Assembly (NCBI GenBank): GCA_020161545.1
Contig: JAIUNT010000011.1
Coordinates: 1 to 37,151, forward strand
Length of the DNA: 37,151 nucleotides
Reading direction: 5' to 3'
From: Pseudomonadota bacterium
GTDB taxonomy: Bacteria > Pseudomonadota > Alphaproteobacteria > Caedimonadales > UBA1908
The position numbers were made by a program, and so were the translations under genes. Positions 32,597 to 37,151 of this stretch are shown in pieces (the stretch's first letter is position 1; the number at the start of each line of letters is the position of its first letter). The notes beneath the pieces are model-generated. The model was given only the letters and a program-made list of their open reading frames with translations, was not told the DNA's origin and did not search any database.

Positions 32597-34039
32597 CTAT
32601 ATAAGGCCCTTTGACAAAACACCGTATGCCTCAAGGGCAGCTTGGCGTGAGGCGGACAGATCCACGATGGGGTGGGGGTAGTTTGTTCCTAAGCGCACAC
32701 CTGCTTGCTGCAAGACGTGAGCGGGTGCAAGGGACGGGGTGAAGAGATATTTGTCCGGCAGGGCGGCAAGCTCCGGGACATATCGACGGGTATAGGTTCC
32801 GTCTGAGTCGAACTTTTGCCCCTGGGTGGTGGGATTAAAAATGCGAAAGTAAGGGGCAGCGTCGGCGCCGCATCCAGCCACCCACTGCCAGCTGGCGCTG
32901 TTACTGGCAAGGTCCGCGTCCACCAAACAGTCCCAAAACCATTTGGCTCCCTCATGCCAGTGGATGCCCAGATTTTTGACGAGGAACGAGGCCACAACCA
33001 TGCGCACACGGTTGTGCATGGTGCCCGTTTGCCAAAGCTCGCGCATCCCTGCGTCCACAAGCGGGTAGCCCGTCTGACCCCGTTGCCACGCTTCAAGGTG
33101 CGGGCTTTCGTGGGACCAAGAAAAGGCATCAAATTTCTTTTGAAAGGCCCGCACGGGCAAATCCGGAAAATGATAGAGAAGATAGTAAGAAAACTCGCGC
33201 CAGGCCAGCTCTTTAAGGAAGGTGTCATGCCCCAGGGAGAAGTGTTCGCTCTGGGTGATTTGTCCATGGACGTGCCACCAAATTTGGTTCGGCGAAATCT
33301 CACCAAAGGCGAGATGCGGGGATAGAAGGGATGTGGCGGACAGGGATGGAAAGTCTCGGTCCTTTGCGTAGACGAGGGCACGCGCCTCACAAAAATCCTC
33401 AAGGCGAGCGTAGGCTGCCGCCTCGCCCACCTGCCAATGGGACATGAGGTCCTTATGCCAGGGGCGCGCTGGCAAAAGGCAGAGCTCTTCTAAGGCAAGC
33501 GCATGGGTGTCTTTAACAGAGGAGGGGTTTGAGGGGCAGCCCATGGGCGCGCGCGGGGCCGGGGCGCTCAAGCATCCCTTTGTGTAGTAAGGCGTGAAGA
33601 CCTGGTACGGCGTGCCAGCCTTTGTCAGGATTTGCCAGGGTTCCCACAAAAGGGAGGCGTTATGGCTTGTCACGGTAAGCCCGCGCGACTTAAGGGATTC
33701 CTTGAGCGCTTTATCCTGTGAAATACGCCATGGCTCATAACAGCGGTTCCAGTGGATGGAGGTAATGCTGGGATAACGCTCAAGAAGGCTGCCAATGACC
33801 TCGGGCGCCTCGCCCTTGTAGAGGTTCAAAGTGCCGCCTAGGGAGGTGTTAAGGGACGCTAAGCTATGGTGCAGCCAACATCTTGAGGCCTCCCTCAATT
33901 TAAAGGCGCCCGGCGTTGTGTCATCGAGGATATACGCGAGCAGTACCTGGCCACTGTGCGCCGCCTCCATAAGGGCTGGGTTGTCGCGCACGCGCAGGTC
34001 TTTGCGAAAGAGATAAAGCGTGCGTGGGCTTGATGTCAT
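32597..34039 (-). CDS. phrB: Deoxyribodipyrimidine photolyase
   Basis: A 480-residue class I photolyase that repairs cyclobutane pyrimidine dimers using blue light, FAD and an antenna cofactor. It begins with the Rossmann-like antenna domain (TLYLFRKDLRVRDNPALMEA). The C-terminal FAD domain shows MRELWQTGTMHNRVRMVVAS, then ASWQWVAGCGADAAPYFRIF, which are the FAD and dimer-binding signatures. Length matches E. coli PhrB (472). No strong ribosome binding site precedes the ATG at 34039. It is divergent from the GGDEF-EAL gene. Its presence implies the organism meets sunlight at some stage. Confidence 0.95.
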   Translation of the reverse strand: MTSSPRTLYLFRKDLRVRDNPALMEAAHSGQVLLAYILDDTTPGAFKLREASRCWLHHSLASLNTSLGGTLNLYKGEAPEVIGSLLERYPSITSIHWNRCYEPWRISQDKALKESLKSRGLTVTSHNASLLWEPWQILTKAGTPYQVFTPYYTKGCLSAPAPRAPMGCPSNPSSVKDTHALALEELCLLPARPWHKDLMSHWQVGEAAAYARLEDFCEARALVYAKDRDFPSLSATSLLSPHLAFGEISPNQIWWHVHGQITQSEHFSLGHDTFLKELAWREFSYYLLYHFPDLPVRAFQKKFDAFSWSHESPHLEAWQRGQTGYPLVDAGMRELWQTGTMHNRVRMVVASFLVKNLGIHWHEGAKWFWDCLVDADLASNSASWQWVAGCGADAAPYFRIFNPTTQGQKFDSDGTYTRRYVPELAALPDKYLFTPSLAPAHVLQQAGVRLGTNYPHPIVDLSASRQAALEAYGVLSKGLI

Positions 34040-34162
34040 TTTTTTACGTGTTCAAATGGCTCTCATGAGTATAGCAAATTTATACACATCGTGGCGTTCT
34101 TTAGAAACTTTTAATACCTTTTTGGTAGAAAATGGAGCTGGGATCGATTTACGGGAGTATTC

Positions 34163-36181
34163 ATGTTTTCAACGCGTCTTGCACACAAGGAGGTCATGGG
34201 GATCGCGCTTAAGATAGCCTGCATCGTGCTGTGTGTAGAAGCCTTTATCATGTTTGTTCTCCTGCCAATTATTGATCCCCACATGGGGCAAGTTGCCGAA
34301 GGGCTCATTGATACAGTTTCCCTTGTTATTATCAGTACGCCTCTCATTATTAACTTTGTGCTCAGGCCCTACGTGCTAGGTCTTCAAAAAGCATTGGACT
34401 CCCTTGAAAAAGGGGAGAAAACCATCATTCAAACAGCAAAACGTCTGCGCCTGACAAAAGAGCGCTATGCGCTTGCCTCCAAGGGGGTGAATGATGGCTT
34501 GTGGGACTGGGACTTGCAAAAAGACAAGCTCTATCTTGCATCGCGCTGGAAGGAGATCATGGGTTGGAAGGCAAAAAACCATAAACCCACCATTGGTCAA
34601 TGGATTAAGCTTATCCATCCCGACGATCGAGAAAGATTCCAACGTGCGCTGCAGGAGTCACAAGCCCAAAAAAATCAAACGCGCCACACCCTGGAGTTTC
34701 GTGTTGCACGTGACAGCGGCGATATTACCTGGGTGGAAATGCGCTGGATTTGTATGTGTTATGGCGACAAAGCCACAAGGCTCATTGGGTCCATCATGGA
34801 CGTGACGCAGAAAAAGAACCTGGAGAGTGAGCTCAGCCACGGGGCCCTCCACGACTCACTGACGCGTCTGCCCAACCGCGTTCTTTTGAACGAGCGCCTG
34901 TCCCAGGCCCTTGCAAACTACAAGCGCGATCCCAAACGTAAGTTTGCTCTCCTTTTTATAGACTTAGATAATTTTAAGCGCGTGAATGATACCCTTGGAC
35001 ATAGCGCAGGGGATGAGCTGCTTGTGCATCTTTCAAAGCGTCTTGTGTCGTGTGTGCGTGATACGGATACCGTGGCAAGGCTAGGTGGAGATGAGTTTGC
35101 AATCTTGCTTTTAGGAACCCATACGAAGTCCCATATAAATGGTGTGATGGAACGCATCGGTAAGGCGATGGAGACCCCCATCAAGGTCCATAACCACGAG
35201 ATTTATGCGGGGCTCAGCATGGGTGTGGTTGTGTCGTCCAAGGCGCATATAGGGGTGAGCCATGAGAAGTTGCTCAGTGACGCCGATATGGCACTTTACC
35301 GCGCAAAACACGAAGGAAAAGGGCGTTTTGCGGTTTTTGACGTGGAGATGCGTGAAAAGCAAAAGAAAATCTTTGATATTAGTAACTCGTTGATAGGAGC
35401 CCTCGAGCGCCGTGAAATGACGCTCTTTTACCAACCCATTATGGATATGAAATCCAATCAGGTGGCGGGGTTTGAAGCACTCATGCGCTGGCGCCATCCC
35501 GTTTACGGGGGCTTGTCTCCTGATGTCTTCATTCCCCTTGCTGAAGAGTCTGAGCTTATTCACAAATTAGGAGCGTTTGCTTTAGAGGAAGCCCTTTCTC
35601 AGCTCTACGCGTGGAATGAAACCTTTGGCCACAAGAAGTGGCATATGTGTGTGAATGTTTCCAATAAACAGCTTCTCCATCCAAATTTCTATGCGCTTCT
35701 TGAAAATGCCATTACCAAAGGGAATGTGGCACCGACCCAAGTGGTTCTAGAAATTACAGAAAGCATCATTTCAAAATACTGCGATAACACTGACAATCTC
35801 CTGCGCAAAATAAAAGCTATGGGCATTAGGTTGTCCATCGATGATTTTGGCACCGGAAACTCGTCCTTAAGTACCTTTCGCCAATACCCCTTTGACGTCT
35901 TAAAAATTGACAAATCCTTTGTGGGGGAAAAGGTGGAGCGCCAACAGATCGAAGCCTTTATTAAGGCCATACAAACCTTGGCAAAGGTGACCTCTGTCAA
36001 AACAGTTGCTGAAGGCATTGAAACCCCTGAGCAGTATGCATTTCTTAAGAAGATGGGATGTGACTTTGGGCAAGGGTACCTCTTTGAAAAACCACTGCCC
36101 GCCAACCAGATTGAGGTCATGCTGAAGGAAGGCCTTTTTGATCAAAAGGTCATTGTGGGTCAGGATCAAAAAAGTGCGTGA
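34163..36181 (+). CDS. Membrane PAS-GGDEF-EAL cyclic-di-GMP protein
   Basis: The product is 672 residues with GGGAG before the ATG. Two N-terminal membrane helices (about 13-35 and 48-70) are followed by a PAS domain (about 100-225, GVNDGLWDWDLQKDKLYLAS), a diguanylate cyclase domain with intact GGDEF (308-312) and inhibitory site RDTD (299-302), and a phosphodiesterase domain with EAL (438-440) and DDFGTG. Both catalytic signatures look intact, so it may make and break cyclic-di-GMP, switching on a PAS signal. Cyclic-di-GMP also controls CckA-ChpT-CtrA signalling in known alphaproteobacteria. It is divergent from phrB, and mlaD follows 75 bases downstream. Confidence 0.95.
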   Translation: MFSTRLAHKEVMGIALKIACIVLCVEAFIMFVLLPIIDPHMGQVAEGLIDTVSLVIISTPLIINFVLRPYVLGLQKALDSLEKGEKTIIQTAKRLRLTKERYALASKGVNDGLWDWDLQKDKLYLASRWKEIMGWKAKNHKPTIGQWIKLIHPDDRERFQRALQESQAQKNQTRHTLEFRVARDSGDITWVEMRWICMCYGDKATRLIGSIMDVTQKKNLESELSHGALHDSLTRLPNRVLLNERLSQALANYKRDPKRKFALLFIDLDNFKRVNDTLGHSAGDELLVHLSKRLVSCVRDTDTVARLGGDEFAILLLGTHTKSHINGVMERIGKAMETPIKVHNHEIYAGLSMGVVVSSKAHIGVSHEKLLSDADMALYRAKHEGKGRFAVFDVEMREKQKKIFDISNSLIGALERREMTLFYQPIMDMKSNQVAGFEALMRWRHPVYGGLSPDVFIPLAEESELIHKLGAFALEEALSQLYAWNETFGHKKWHMCVNVSNKQLLHPNFYALLENAITKGNVAPTQVVLEITESIISKYCDNTDNLLRKIKAMGIRLSIDDFGTGNSSLSTFRQYPFDVLKIDKSFVGEKVERQQIEAFIKAIQTLAKVTSVKTVAEGIETPEQYAFLKKMGCDFGQGYLFEKPLPANQIEVMLKEGLFDQKVIVGQDQKSA

Positions 36182-36256
36182 TGGGCGTTTTTGAGGTTGA
36201 AAGTTCCATCAAGAACACACCTTCCAAAATCGCCCGAGTGCCTCTAGAATAGTGTC

Positions 36257-37151
36257 ATGGAAACACGTGCAAGTTATCTCGCGGTTGGCGGCTTTCTCCT
36301 AGCGCTCTTTGCTGGGCTTATCATCTTTGTGATGTGGTTTTCCCACGTGGATTTCACAAAAGAGCGACATAACTATATGATTTACTTCAATGGATCTGTG
36401 TCTGGCCTGCGTGTGAATGAAAGTGTGCGCTTTCACGGGCTTCCCGTGGGAAAAGTCAAAGCGATCTATGTTGACCCCAAAGATGTGTCGCGCATTGCCG
36501 TAAAAATTTCCGTTGATAATCCGGCCCTTATTCGTCAAGATGCCGTCGCCGCCGTTGAGGCGCAGGGGCTTACAGGATACAGTTATGTTCAAATTAATGG
36601 TGGCTCTCAGACGCTGCCGCCCCTCAAGGCGAAGCCGGGTCAGAAGTATCCCGTCATTGCCTCGCGGGCCTCAGGCATTGAGATGCTTTTCAGTGAGCTG
36701 CCTCACATCTTAGAGAACGTGTACGCCGTCACAGGTAAGCTCAAGGTTCTGCTGGACGACAAGAATCTTGAGGCGTTTTCCAAAACCCTCCAAGATGTGT
36801 CGCGCATTTCCAAGGACTTGGCAAAAGGACCCAATAACATAGACGGCTTCATGCGTGAAGCACGCGGGGCCTTTAAACAGATTAACAAAACCCTCAAAAG
36901 CATGGAGGGGCAAATCCAGGGCCTTCAGCCCGCCATTGTTGCCGTTGACAAGGCAGCAACCTCCCTTGAGCGCTTGGTGGATGAGAACCGCGCAGGTGTG
37001 CGTGATTTTACGGATGGTGGCTTGTCGAGTGTCACTGACGTGATGCATGAGGCCTCCAAAAGTCTTCAAACCCTTAATGGGATTTTGCAACAAATCGAGA
37101 TAAGTCCTGGTCGCTTTTTGCACGAATCAACGGACAAAGGGTACCAGCTTC
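36257..37151 (+). CDS. mlaD: MlaD-like MCE protein (partial, runs off the window)
   Basis: The open frame from the ATG at 36257 reaches the window end after 298 codons without a stop. A single N-terminal membrane helix (residues about 8-25, VGGFLLALFAGLIIFVMWF) is followed by an MCE domain (about 38-115: VSGLRVNESVRFHGLPVGKV, then GLTGYSYVQINGG). A long helical tail comes next (from about residue 150: LEAFSKTLQDVSRISKDLAK). This matches the substrate-binding MlaD component of the Mla lipid transporter, which moves phospholipids between outer and inner membranes. The tail is longer than in E. coli MlaD (183 residues) and resembles alphaproteobacterial forms. MlaE and MlaF genes would be expected nearby, outside the window. 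Confidence 0.92.
   Translation, partial: METRASYLAVGGFLLALFAGLIIFVMWFSHVDFTKERHNYMIYFNGSVSGLRVNESVRFHGLPVGKVKAIYVDPKDVSRIAVKISVDNPALIRQDAVAAVEAQGLTGYSYVQINGGSQTLPPLKAKPGQKYPVIASRASGIEMLFSELPHILENVYAVTGKLKVLLDDKNLEAFSKTLQDVSRISKDLAKGPNNIDGFMREARGAFKQINKTLKSMEGQIQGLQPAIVAVDKAATSLERLVDENRAGVRDFTDGGLSSVTDVMHEASKSLQTLNGILQQIEISPGRFLHESTDKGYQL

Overview
The window comes from the chromosome of a Gram-negative alphaproteobacterium. The best markers are a ChpT-type histidine phosphotransferase (known only from the alphaproteobacterial CckA-ChpT-CtrA relay), two full-length CtrA-like boxes (TTAA-N7-TTAA), a CydAB oxidase of the short cyanide-insensitive type, an MlaD lipid-transport protein and an autotransporter with an outer-membrane barrel. 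By eye the coding DNA has a balanced to moderately high GC content, and the intergenic stretches are much richer in A/T. I cannot name the genus. The many exported proteins I do not recognise, one giant adhesin and several gene remnants would suit a host- or protist-associated lineage, but that is inference.

Layout. 1-1065: a doubtful ORF, a leftover of a MurJ tail, and a small exported protein. 1066-4244: two tandem murJ (lipid II flippase) genes. 4289-6748: three exported orphan proteins, two sharing a motif. 6756-10231: a MurQ etherase that carries a signal peptide, a MerR/TipAS regulator with an operator palindrome, a divergent exported protein, and a SnoaL-like protein. 10228-14344: an exported orphan, cysS, gltX and another exported orphan. 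14468-17124: cydA-cydB plus a 50-residue CydX-like gene. 17105-20592: an APH-fold kinase overlapping acsA, a small exported protein and tRNA-Glu(CUC). 20761-27210: a 2,149-residue autotransporter with about thirteen 88-residue repeats. 27207-30308: rpiB, dnaX, ybaB and recR. 30463-32512: chpT, a gene broken by one in-frame amber codon, a decayed copy of part of chpT, and a small exported protein. 32597-37151: DNA photolyase, a PAS-GGDEF-EAL protein and the start of mlaD.

How it fits together. Envelope functions dominate: lipid II flipping (MurJ), MurNAc-6-phosphate cleavage (MurQ), lipid traffic (MlaD), surface adhesion, and a set of exported proteins of unknown role. ChpT lies in the same window as two CtrA-like boxes, upstream of cydAB and of the adhesin, so cell-cycle or stage-dependent control of respiration and adhesion is a testable idea. 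Two places show the same pattern: an intact gene, then an orphan gene, then a fragment of the first gene on the same strand (murJ at 438-2628 and chpT at 30463-32180). The most unusual single item is the exported-looking MurQ.
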